Position numbers and translations under genes: made by a program. A stretch of DNA of 37,345 bases, taken from NCBI GenBank assembly GCA_937129345.1, contig CAKZMZ010000161.1, forward strand, positions 1 through 37,345. Direction: 5' to 3'. The notes below the pieces were generated by a model. It did no database searches. It saw only the letters and a program-made list of their open reading frames with translations, and was not told the origin of the DNA. This document shows positions 8,794 to 16,696 of the stretch, piece after piece. Position 1 is the stretch's first letter. Each line of letters starts with the position of its first letter. The stretch comes from an uncultured Thalassovita sp. (GTDB lineage: Bacteria; Bacteroidota; Bacteroidia; Cytophagales; Flammeovirgaceae).

Positions 8794-10047
8794 TTGAAGA
8801 AAATCATTTTTTTAAGCAATACCTTTTATCCAGAACACGGAGCCGCACCGAACAGACTATTGCACACTGCCCTAGGATTACAACAGGCAGGTTACCAAAT
8901 AGAAGTTATTACAGGTATTCCACACTATCCACATGGCAAGTTTTCAAAAAAGTATAAAAATAAATTTTATCAGAAAGAACTTTATCAGGGCATACAAATC
9001 CATAGATTTTGGCTCTACCCTTCTCATTCAGACAGTTTAATAGAAAGGATCCTTACAATGTTCTCATTGGCTTTTTCAGTTGTATTGGCCATTCCCTTTC
9101 TTTTTATTAAAAAAGTTGATTACCTGTTTTTGCAATATCCGCCTGTAGCTATGGTTTTCCCCACACTCATTCTGCGAAAACTTAACAAAGCCAAACTAAT
9201 TGTAAATGTGAGCGATCTGTGGCCGCTCGCTATTGAGGAATTGGGATTTACCAAACAAAAAAGCATGGCTTATTGGCTCATGAAAAAAATCGAAAAACTC
9301 ACTTATAAAAAAGCAGCTTTATTGCTGGCACAATCCAACGAGATAAAAGCTTATCTAGAAACTGCTAATAGCCAGAAAAAAGTCATTTTATACAGAACAG
9401 GTGTAGATTGTAATCGCTTTAAACCTAGCTCTATTGAGAAAAAAGATAGTCAAAGAATTAAGGTGGTTTACGCCGGAGTATTGGGCGTGGCACACGGTAT
9501 GGCCCAAGTTTGTAAAAACATACAATTGCCCAATAGCGATACAGAGCTACATATTTTTGGAGAAGGCTTCGAGAAAAAAGCTATTGATGCTTACCTTAAG
9601 CGGCATTACAATAAAAATATTTTTTTACATGAAATGTTGCCGCAAATTAAATTAGTGCAACAATTACAATCTGCTGATATTATTCTAATTGCTCAAAAGG
9701 CAAGAATCTACGGTACTGTACCTTCAAAAATCTATGATGCCATGGCCGTAGGCAAACCCATCTTGTTCCATGGTGCCGGCGAAGGCGCAGAAATAATAAG
9801 ACAAACAGGCTGTGGCTTTATTTCAAAACCCCAAGATTTTAGCAAGCTAAACGAACACTTAAAATTATTGGTAGAAAGCACCTTTTCTTTTAGAGAAAGA
9901 TTAGGAAAAAAAGGCCGGCAGGCAGCAGAAGAGAATTTTAATCGTAAAATTTATTTAAAAAGTTTGATTAAAGCACTGAATCTCTTAGAATTGGAAAAAG
10001 TCAAACACACTAACCGACAATCTTATGCTAAAAATTTTTTCATCTGA
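8794..10047 (+). CDS. Glycosyltransferase family 4 (WcaI-like)
   Basis: The 417-residue protein is a GT-B glycosyltransferase. The N-terminal domain opens with FLSNTFYPEHGAAPNRL and carries a hydrophobic patch near residues 88-108, common in WcaI-type enzymes and possibly membrane-associated. The C-terminal domain has the nucleotide-sugar region AVGKPILFHGAGEGAEII with the expected acidic residues. Such enzymes add sugars during polysaccharide or glycolipid synthesis; donor and acceptor are unknown. It begins at TTG 8794: the upstream stop at 8782 leaves no ATG, and the first beta strand starts immediately. Its 3' end overlaps the biotin-carrier gene by 23 bases, implying cotranscription. Confidence 0.88.
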   Translation: MKKIIFLSNTFYPEHGAAPNRLLHTALGLQQAGYQIEVITGIPHYPHGKFSKKYKNKFYQKELYQGIQIHRFWLYPSHSDSLIERILTMFSLAFSVVLAIPFLFIKKVDYLFLQYPPVAMVFPTLILRKLNKAKLIVNVSDLWPLAIEELGFTKQKSMAYWLMKKIEKLTYKKAALLLAQSNEIKAYLETANSQKKVILYRTGVDCNRFKPSSIEKKDSQRIKVVYAGVLGVAHGMAQVCKNIQLPNSDTELHIFGEGFEKKAIDAYLKRHYNKNIFLHEMLPQIKLVQQLQSADIILIAQKARIYGTVPSKIYDAMAVGKPILFHGAGEGAEIIRQTGCGFISKPQDFSKLNEHLKLLVESTFSFRERLGKKGRQAAEENFNRKIYLKSLIKALNLLELEKVKHTNRQSYAKNFFI

Positions 10048-10525
10048 CAAAGAATCTATCACTGTTGAAAAACAAAAAGACACTTGGCTGTTAAATGGAG
10101 AGGCAAGTGATTTTGACATTACTCCAATTGGTGAAAATCAATACCACATCATTACAAGGAACCAAAGTATTACCGCAGAGCTATTGGAATATGATGAGGC
10201 CACACACTCTTTTACCATTAAAATAAATGGCAAAACGGCTACGTTAAAGGCCAAAACCGAGATGGATTTATTGCTCGAAAAAATGGGCATTAAACAAGGC
10301 GGTGCAGGAAAAATCAAAAACATAAAAGCACCTATGCCCGGGCAAGTTCTGGATGTGTACTGCCAAGAAGGCTCAGACGTAAAAAAAGGCGAAAAGATAC
10401 TTATTCTTGAAGCTATGAAAATGGAGAATTTGATCAAATCTCCGGGAGATGGTAAAATCAAGTCCATTAAGGTCAAAAAGGGAGAAAACGTGGAAAAAAA
10501 CCATATCATGGTCGTTTTTGAATAA
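10025..10525 (+). CDS. Biotin/lipoyl-binding carrier protein (acyl-CoA carboxylase BCCP-type)
   Basis: The 166-residue protein ends in a biotinyl domain (about 98-166) with the biotinylation motif EAMKM; Lys132 is the expected biotin site. The preceding APMPGQV is typical of the BCCP/decarboxylase family. Residues 1-90 form a beta-rich region that is seen in Bacteroidota carriers of the propionyl-CoA or acetyl-CoA carboxylase type. No carboxylase or carboxyltransferase subunit lies in the window, so the partner enzyme is unknown. It overlaps the glycosyltransferase by 23 bases and shares a base with the RNase HII start (TAATG), which indicates translational coupling. Confidence 0.88.
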   Translation: MLKIFSSDKESITVEKQKDTWLLNGEASDFDITPIGENQYHIITRNQSITAELLEYDEATHSFTIKINGKTATLKAKTEMDLLLEKMGIKQGGAGKIKNIKAPMPGQVLDVYCQEGSDVKKGEKILILEAMKMENLIKSPGDGKIKSIKVKKGENVEKNHIMVVFE

Positions 10526-11109
10526 TGCTCGCAAATTTTCTAGAAAAAGATAAGATAGAAATCGGGTTAGATGAGGCTGGCAGGGGCAGCTTGGCTGGCC
10601 CAGTTGTAGCAGCAGCTGTTATTCTTCCAGAAAATTTTGACCTGCCCGGCCTTAAAGACTCAAAAAAACTCTCTCTCAAACATCGATTGCGGTTAGAGGA
10701 AAGTATAAAATTGCAGGCAGTTGCATGGGCCGTAGGTGAGGCCAGTGCCAAAGAAATTGACAAAATCAATGTATTGCAGGCTACGTTTTTAGCTATGCAT
10801 AGAGCCATTGATAAAATTAAAGTACGGTTTGATCAGCTATTGGTAGATGGCATCCATTTTAAAACCTATAAAAACATCCCACATCATTGCATTATTAAGG
10901 GAGACAATAAAATGGCCGCTATTGCCGCAGCATCTATACTTGCCAAAACCTACCGAGATAAAAAAATGAAAGAGTTGGCTGAAACCCACTCAGAATACGG
11001 CTGGGACCACAATGTAGGTTACCCTACGTTAGAACATAGAAAAGCTATTGAACGTTACGGTATAACAGAATGGCATCGAAGATCTTTTAAGATGCTTGCC
11101 GATAAATAG
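10525..11109 (+). CDS. rnhB: Ribonuclease HII
   Basis: RNase HII removes ribonucleotides and RNA from RNA-DNA hybrids in the cytoplasm. The 194-residue length is typical. The catalytic DEDD set is present: D16 and E17 in LDEAGRG, D108 in LLVDGIHF and D127 in KGDNKM, followed by the conserved AAASILAKTYRD. The substrate-binding GRG motif is at 19-21. ATG 10525 overlaps the stop codon of the carrier protein by one base. The patatin gene begins 8 bases after its stop, so this is part of a compact four-gene run. Confidence 0.97.
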   Translation: MLANFLEKDKIEIGLDEAGRGSLAGPVVAAAVILPENFDLPGLKDSKKLSLKHRLRLEESIKLQAVAWAVGEASAKEIDKINVLQATFLAMHRAIDKIKVRFDQLLVDGIHFKTYKNIPHHCIIKGDNKMAAIAAASILAKTYRDKKMKELAETHSEYGWDHNVGYPTLEHRKAIERYGITEWHRRSFKMLADK

Positions 11110-11117
11110 CACGACCT

Positions 11118-11996
11118 ATGTTTTCACAACTTATAAAAAAAACACTGACCCCAAGAAAGAAAAAGGGGCAAAATGTTGCTTTGGTTCTTTCTAGTGGCGG
11201 AGCAAGAGGCTTTGCACACATCGGTATCATAGAAGAATTGCTCAAGAACAATTTTAACATTACCTCAGTGGCAGGTACCTCTATGGGCTCTATTATTGCC
11301 GGTGTGTATGCCGCTGGCAAACTGACAGAGTTTACAGATTGGGCTTGCTCTGTTAGCAGACTAGATCTTCTTAAGTTGGTCGATTTCACATTTTCTACAA
11401 GAGGCTTTATTAAGGGCGATCGGGTCTTAAATGAAATAAGGAAAATTGTAGGTGATGTAAAGATAGAAGAATTAGAAATACCTTATGTGGCCGTTGCCAC
11501 AGACATTGTACATCAACAAGAAGTCATTTTTAGAGAAGGTTGCTTGTTTGAGGCCATGCGTGCCTCTATGGCAATTCCCACTATATTCACGCCATCTGTT
11601 TTAAATGGCAAAGAACTTATAGATGGTGGTATCATGAATCCTTTACCTATGGATTTGATACAGCGCACCAATAATGATTTGTTGGTGGTAGTTAATGTTA
11701 ATGCCAACTTAAAAGAAGAAAGCGAGATGGTCAATGCTTCTTTTCCTTCTAAAAAAGATGGCGAATTGTTAGAAAACGATAAAAACAAACGAAAATATGG
11801 CTTTTTCGATTTGCTCACCAAATCTTTTGACCTTACCCAAGATAAACTCACCGAGATGATCATAGACAAACACAAACCCGATATGTTGATCAATGTATCG
11901 AGAGATATTTGCAGTACATTCGATTTTCATCGGGGAAGTGATATTATTGAAGCAGGTAGAGAAGCATTTACCAAAAGAGTAGTATTTACTGATTAA
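11118..11996 (+). CDS. Patatin-like phospholipase family protein
   Basis: The 292-residue protein carries the patatin signature. An oxyanion-hole glycine motif (SSGGARG, 25-31) is followed by the nucleophile elbow GTSMG with Ser55, and the dyad Asp169 lies in LIDGGIMNP. It should act as a Ser-Asp acyl hydrolase on lipids. There is no signal peptide and no outer-membrane barrel domain, so it resembles the short RssA-type cytoplasmic or membrane-associated patatins. It is the last gene of the glycosyltransferase-BCCP-rnhB run and ends 41 bases from the convergent zinc-ribbon gene. The lipid substrate is unknown. Confidence 0.9.
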   Translation: MFSQLIKKTLTPRKKKGQNVALVLSSGGARGFAHIGIIEELLKNNFNITSVAGTSMGSIIAGVYAAGKLTEFTDWACSVSRLDLLKLVDFTFSTRGFIKGDRVLNEIRKIVGDVKIEELEIPYVAVATDIVHQQEVIFREGCLFEAMRASMAIPTIFTPSVLNGKELIDGGIMNPLPMDLIQRTNNDLLVVVNVNANLKEESEMVNASFPSKKDGELLENDKNKRKYGFFDLLTKSFDLTQDKLTEMIIDKHKPDMLINVSRDICSTFDFHRGSDIIEAGREAFTKRVVFTD

Positions 11997-12037
11997 TAGA
12001 CAATACAACGTATTTTTCACAAGTCGCACAAAGAAAA

Positions 12038-12289
12038 CTAAAGCTTTTCCACTTTTTCTTCTTCCAATACCAAATCGATATTATCCAAATCTAGATACCA
12101 ATCGGGATGTGGCGAATATTGATGACAGGAAATACACTGCGTTTTTTTGTGTACGAAACCACATTCAGGGCATTTCCCATAGGTTTCGAAGGTATTCCAA
12201 ACGCAACTGCAGTGGCACATCCAATAAGGTTTGCCATCGGGCTCCCAACTGCACTTAGGACAAGCTATTTTTTCTTCTTTATTTCCCAT
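12038..12289 (-). CDS. Small nine-cysteine zinc-ribbon protein
   Basis: The 83-residue protein has four Cys clusters: C10-x2-C13, C25-x-C-x-C29, C40-x2-C43 and C52-x2-C55. Paired knuckles of this kind suggest that it binds two zinc ions in a zinc-ribbon-like fold. The C-terminal third is acidic (DLDNIDLVLEEE). There is no signal peptide. I do not recognise a named family; similar small proteins appear as hypothetical proteins in Bacteroidota. A TAnnTTTG element lies about 92 bases upstream of its ATG 12289. It could be a nucleic-acid or protein-interaction module, but no function can be assigned. Confidence 0.75.
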   Translation of the reverse strand: MGNKEEKIACPKCSWEPDGKPYWMCHCSCVWNTFETYGKCPECGFVHKKTQCISCHQYSPHPDWYLDLDNIDLVLEEEKVEKL

Positions 12290-12380
12290 TTTCTTTTAAT
12301 AGAAAGATTTTGATAAAAGTTTCATTGTTTTTCTATTGTGATAAGAATAAGAAGTTAAGCTTTGACCGTGGTGCTCTTAA

Positions 12381-12388
12381 CAAAGATA
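12381..12388 (-). promoter_or_regulatory. Bacteroidota -7 element upstream of the zinc-ribbon gene
   Basis: On the minus strand these bases read TATCTTTG, an exact TAnnTTTG match. It lies 92 bases upstream of ATG 12289. The distance is longer than for the other promoters in the window, so this is a moderate call. Confidence 0.4.
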
Positions 12389-12507
12389 TAAAAGAGACAA
12401 TTTGAAAAAAAACGGTTACAGAATGCATATTGTCTATTATTCCATCAATCAAACTGTTAAGAGAATAATTAGTTGTTTCAGAAAATCATTTGTACTTGTT
12501 TTGCAAA

Positions 12508-13893
12508 GTGAAATATTTTGCCCTCCATAAAGAACACTACCGCAAAACCCTTGTTTTGGCCTACCCTATTATTTTGGCTCAAATGGGACAAATGCTCACG
12601 GGTATTGTAGACAATATGATGGTCGGTAGGGTAAGTACCGCCGCTTTGGCAGCCTCCTCTTTTGCCAATGGTATTTTCTCTAACATCATGATTTTCGGGA
12701 TGGGCTTTGCTTTTGGCCTAACCCCTCTAATCGGTAAGGCCATAGGCCAAAAAGACACAGATAAGGTATCTAATCTATTAAGGCACAGCATTTTGGTGAA
12801 TATTATACTAGGCGTTGTCTTAACGGTGCTGTTATTTATTTGCAGTCAATTCATGCATTTAATGGGTCAGCCTAAAGACGTTTATGAATTGGCGACCCCT
12901 TATTTTCTGGTCATTAGCAGCTCTATGTTACCGCTTATGCTTTTCTTTACCTTTAAGCAATTTACAGAGGGGATTTCCATTACCAAACCGGCCATGTTCT
13001 TTACATTGTTGAGCAATGCCCTAAACATCATACTCAATTATATTTTGATTTACGGAAAGTTGGGTTTCCCCGCTTTGGGACTTATAGGCGCAGGTTGGGC
13101 AACTTTGATTTCTAGGGTTTTACAAGCTGTTGGTTTATTTGCGTATATCTGGTATGCTAAGAAATTTAGTCAGTACAACAAACACAAGAACCATCAATTT
13201 ATTTTTAGGAAAGAAACCATAAGCGAACTTTTTAAATTGGGGACTCCTATTGCATTACAACTTACCATGGAAGTGGCCGCTTTTGCCATGGGCACTATTA
13301 TGATGGGTTGGGTAGGAAAAGTAGAATTAGCGGCACATCAAATAGCTTTGAGTTTGGCCTCACTCACTTTCATGACGGTTAGTGGCATAGCCCTCGCAAC
13401 CACCGTACGCGTAAGCAACCAAATGGGCGAAGGCAATTACAAAGAAATGCGCTTGGCTGGCATTACCTCCGTACAAATGGTCGTGGTATTTATGGTACTT
13501 TGTGGCATGGCTTTCTTCCTTTTAAATGAGTGGCTACCTATCGCATTTACTGAAGATAAAAACGTAATTTCTGTAGCAGCTTCGCTTTTGTTGATAGCTG
13601 CGGTATTTCAAGTTTCTGATGGGATACAAGTTACCATGATGGGCGCTCTCAGGGGTTTATCTGATGTAAATAGACCCACTTATATTGCTTTGGTGGCTTA
13701 TTGGTTTATAGCACTGCCTGTGGCTTACATATTCACTTTTAAATTGGACTTTAATGAGGTGGGTATTTGGTTGGGTCTAGTGTGCGGTCTAAGTATGGCG
13801 TCCATCTTATTGCTCTTCCGTTTTCATAAGCTCACTAAAAAGATGATCGTTGAGCAAAGGGCCATTAAGAGTGACCCTAGTATTGTAGTTTAA
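12508..13893 (+). CDS. MATE family efflux transporter
   Basis: The 461-residue protein has about 12 hydrophobic segments in two homologous halves, as in MATE/NorM cation-coupled drug exporters of the inner membrane. The N-terminal half opens with LVLAYPIILAQMGQMLTGIV and contains DNMMVGRV, a hallmark of the family. The second half begins at about LFKLGTPIALQLTMEVAAF. The start is most likely GTG 12508, giving MKYFALHKEHYRKT; TTG codons at 12490 and 12496 are alternatives and no ATG is available after the in-frame stop at 12466. It stands alone, so substrate and regulation are not evident. Confidence 0.92.
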   Translation: MKYFALHKEHYRKTLVLAYPIILAQMGQMLTGIVDNMMVGRVSTAALAASSFANGIFSNIMIFGMGFAFGLTPLIGKAIGQKDTDKVSNLLRHSILVNIILGVVLTVLLFICSQFMHLMGQPKDVYELATPYFLVISSSMLPLMLFFTFKQFTEGISITKPAMFFTLLSNALNIILNYILIYGKLGFPALGLIGAGWATLISRVLQAVGLFAYIWYAKKFSQYNKHKNHQFIFRKETISELFKLGTPIALQLTMEVAAFAMGTIMMGWVGKVELAAHQIALSLASLTFMTVSGIALATTVRVSNQMGEGNYKEMRLAGITSVQMVVVFMVLCGMAFFLLNEWLPIAFTEDKNVISVAASLLLIAAVFQVSDGIQVTMMGALRGLSDVNRPTYIALVAYWFIALPVAYIFTFKLDFNEVGIWLGLVCGLSMASILLLFRFHKLTKKMIVEQRAIKSDPSIVV

Positions 13894-14105
13894 AATTAAG
13901 TATTAGACTACTTATTGGCCTAAAACTTTTACATCAATAAAAAATGCTGAATAGATGTCGAGTTCATAATTTTAATCAATTATCTCGTCAAAAGTATTTT
14001 TTTCATGGTTTGTAAGATTGATTTACAGACCAACGGCACAAATCTTTCGAATTGCCAAAACCTTGAAAAAAGCGTAATAGTTAGTATGATTTTTAAGAGG
14101 GAAAA

Positions 14106-14589
14106 CTAAACATGATTTGGAAGAAAACGCTTCCACTCATCTGACTCTGCTGTCAGTTTGATTACCTTATTTCGCTCATAAAGTAGGGTTTCCATATAGC
14201 ATTTCAAAAATAGCACATTGGCCATTGCCCCGAGTGGTCCAAGAGGTGATTCAAAATAAAAGTGATCAAGCATTATTGTTTTATCATCTTCTACTTTAAA
14301 ATGACGTTCATGCTTGAATGACTTAAAAGCACCTTTTACCATCTCATCAACAAAAAAATAAGGTCTGTCATAGGCTGTAATTTTAGAAGTAAGTTGTTGC
14401 CATATACCAACATGCTTGGCCCCTCCATGTAACGCTTTCTCCCAAGCCGATCAAACCCGAAGTAACACCGCCCACCGCTTTTTCTCCAGTGTGGTTTGTA
14501 GAATCTACGTGTAGATCAATGCTTCTAGCAAGGTCGAAACAAATCTCTATAGGCGCTTTTATTTTTATTTTAAGTTCGATTAGCGGCAT
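14106..14589 (-). pseudogene. Frameshifted SRPBCC family protein
   Basis: Two adjacent reading frames on the minus strand are pieces of one SRPBCC (START-like ligand-binding) protein of about 160 residues. The upstream piece (14589 down to about 14416) begins MPLIELKIKIKAPIEICFDL and reaches VTWRGQ before running into an unrelated tail. In the next frame the protein continues HVGIWQQLTSKITAYDRP, FFVDEMVKGAFKSFKHERHF and so on to the stop at 14106. Ignoring one base near 14415 restores a full-length frame. The gene lies 9 bases downstream of dinB and was probably cotranscribed. It is either a recent pseudogene or a one-base sequencing error; the intact residues on both sides favour a very recent event or an error. 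Confidence 0.85.
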
Positions 14590-14598
14590 TATCCCAAG

Positions 14599-15675
14599 TT
14601 ATTTGTTAAAATCGATCTCTAGTTGAACACCATATTTTAAATCTTCTGGATCTTGTAGATTTGAAATGGCCACGCCCAACAAACGCACAGGATTTTTAGG
14701 ATATTCTGGCGTATAGAGCAACTCTACTGCTGTTTGCTTAATCTCCTCTAAAGTTTCTATGTAATGTGGTAAGGTAGTGCTTCTGGTATTCACCTTAAAA
14801 TCGAAAGCCTTGATTTTTAAGGTAAGGGTCTTGCCCCTGATTTTATTAGTTTGGAGCCTATCAAATACCTTTTGGCAAATGCTATTGATTGCATCGAGCA
14901 TTTCGGTTTCTTCTGAAATATCTTGTGAGTATGTACGCTCAGCACCAAGCGATTTTCTTGTGCGGTCGGGTTTTACAGGCCGCTCGTCTATGGCGCGCAC
15001 CATTTTATAAAAATGCCTTCCCGCTTTACCAAAAGACTTTATCAGTTCAAACTCCTCGCGCTGCTTTAAATCCAATCCTCGGTAAATACCCATTTTTTTC
15101 ATTTTATCGGCTGTTACTTTACCTATACCATGAAACTTTTCAATGGGCAACTTATCTAAAAATTCAGACGCTTTATCTGGATGTATTAGATATAGCCCAT
15201 CTGGTTTGTCAATATCAGAGGCGATCTTAGCTAAAAACTTATTAAAGGAAATACCTGCAGAGGCAGTAAGCGCTGTGCGCTCTTTGATCAAGCTTTTTAT
15301 CTCTTTAGCGATAATGGTAGCTGAGGGAATTTGCTTTTTATTTTCGGTAACATCCAAATAAGCCTCATCTAAAGAAAGTGGTTCTACCAAATCGGTAAAT
15401 TCTAAAAAAATGGCCCTAATCTGTTGCGAAACTTCTTTGTAAACATCAAAACGAGGTTTTACAAAAGTAATGTGCGGACATTTGCGATAGGCAATAACCG
15501 AGGGCATGGCAGACTTTACCCCATACTCCCGCGCCTCGTAACTAGCCGCAGCTACTACGCCCCTTTCTTTTGAGCCTCCCACAGCAATAGGCTTCCCCTT
15601 TAATTCGGGGAAATCTCTTTGCTCAACAGAGGCAAAAAATGCGTCCATATCTATATGGATTATCTTTCTGTGCAA
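14599..15675 (-). CDS. dinB: DNA polymerase IV (Y family)
   Basis: Pol IV is a translesion polymerase without proofreading. The 358-residue product has the Y-family motifs: D9 in HIDMDAFFASVE with the steric-gate region following, and D103-E104 in SLDEAYLD. A helix-hairpin-helix stretch FHGIGKVTADKMKKMGI and a little-finger domain follow. The C-terminal QLEIDF could be a beta-clamp binding motif, by analogy with QLxLF. The start is TTG 15675; only six codons separate it from the conserved HIDMD and an upstream in-frame stop (TAG) excludes an ATG. Downstream lies the frameshifted SRPBCC gene. No LexA-like operator was identified. Confidence 0.96.
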   Translation of the reverse strand: MHRKIIHIDMDAFFASVEQRDFPELKGKPIAVGGSKERGVVAAASYEAREYGVKSAMPSVIAYRKCPHITFVKPRFDVYKEVSQQIRAIFLEFTDLVEPLSLDEAYLDVTENKKQIPSATIIAKEIKSLIKERTALTASAGISFNKFLAKIASDIDKPDGLYLIHPDKASEFLDKLPIEKFHGIGKVTADKMKKMGIYRGLDLKQREEFELIKSFGKAGRHFYKMVRAIDERPVKPDRTRKSLGAERTYSQDISEETEMLDAINSICQKVFDRLQTNKIRGKTLTLKIKAFDFKVNTRSTTLPHYIETLEEIKQTAVELLYTPEYPKNPVRLLGVAISNLQDPEDLKYGVQLEIDFNK

Positions 15676-15944
15676 CTTAAAATACGTCTATTTTTTTAGT
15701 TAAAATCACGTTAAGCTACTAGCTCATCTACGTTTACTTGTTTTCGCTAATTTATTTTTAATAAAAATAACGTTTCAATATAAATATAGAATAAAATAAT
15801 TATAAAAATCTCATTATCAGTTACTTATAATTTTTAAATAATACTGATATCTCTCATAATATAAACTGATGCTGATCATAAGAGGTACTTTTTAGACCCT
15901 GTTACTTCGCCCTATGAACGAGCACATAAATAAACCATATAGAT

Positions 15945-16574
15945 ATGAAAAACTTAATGAAAACATTGAACTTGAGCAGAAAGCATAGTATCTTTTTTTT
16001 ACTACCGCTATTTCTAATCATTCTTTCTGCCTCGCAGTTAAATGAACCGCTCAGCGCTATTGAAAAAGAAGGTTTAGTCTACACCTTAGAAGAAGCTCGG
16101 CTTACTAGAGACGTTAACACATTCCTCTACGTAAAATGGGAAGAACCCATCTTTGATTATGTATTGACCCAAGAGAACAATAACATGGTCCGCTTGCAAA
16201 AATTCATTAAAGAGCAAGGTGGTTCTGACCCGCTAGAACGCAGTATGGAAGGAAGATTCAATATTCCTGCTATGCAAACCGAATACAACAAACTCATTAA
16301 CATAGGTAAAAATAATAAGTTGGCTGCACTTTATGTAAGTATGACGCTCGAAGAAAAAAACTACCAAAAAATGCAAGAGCGCATTCAGGTATCTGAAAAC
16401 CTACAATTGATAAGATTGTACGGCAAAAGGATGGGCAATACAGGCGATCATATTAGAATTCTTTATAGAGACTTAGAAAAAATGGGCGTTGATTACGAAG
16501 CGCAGGTCATGGAACAGAACGAATTTTTAGACCTAGTACAACCAGATATCTTATTAGATGATATTTCGATGTAA
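15945..16574 (+). CDS. Divergent DUF2202 (ferritin-like) secreted or membrane-anchored protein
   Basis: The 209-residue product has an N-terminal hydrophobic segment (about 15-29) that could be a signal peptide or anchor. The rest resembles DUF2202, a ferritin-like four-helix family: EGLVYTLEEARLTRDV (42-57) matches its first helix and FLDLV near 194-198 its C-terminal motif. In typical members the second helix holds an E-x-x-H pair; here the aligned stretch QENNNM (76-81) has Asn80 where His is expected. His169 in TGDHIR is kept. Metal binding is therefore doubtful. The gene has its own terminator at 16604-16631. The family call is by eye and moderate. Confidence 0.6.
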   Translation: MKNLMKTLNLSRKHSIFFLLPLFLIILSASQLNEPLSAIEKEGLVYTLEEARLTRDVNTFLYVKWEEPIFDYVLTQENNNMVRLQKFIKEQGGSDPLERSMEGRFNIPAMQTEYNKLINIGKNNKLAALYVSMTLEEKNYQKMQERIQVSENLQLIRLYGKRMGNTGDHIRILYRDLEKMGVDYEAQVMEQNEFLDLVQPDILLDDISM

Positions 16575-16603
16575 TAAACTCGAGTTTCGGTTACAAAAAA
16601 TTT

Positions 16604-16631
16604 GGCGGATAAAATTATCCGCCTTTTTTTT
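16604..16631 (+). terminator. Intrinsic terminator after the DUF2202 gene
   Basis: A 9-bp perfect stem GGCGGATAA/TTATCCGCC (16604-16612 with 16615-16623) is followed by eight T. It lies 30 bases after the DUF2202 stop and separates that gene from isocitrate dehydrogenase. Confidence 0.9.
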
Positions 16632-16696
16632 GCAGTCTCTTAACTATATAGCTTATGCTCAGTTGTATAAGTGATGTTGCACTTTATAAATCTTCT

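Noticed and set aside
14106-14589. Programmed frameshifting in the SRPBCC gene
   Set aside because: No slippery heptamer or following hairpin is visible, and the family is not known to use frameshifting.
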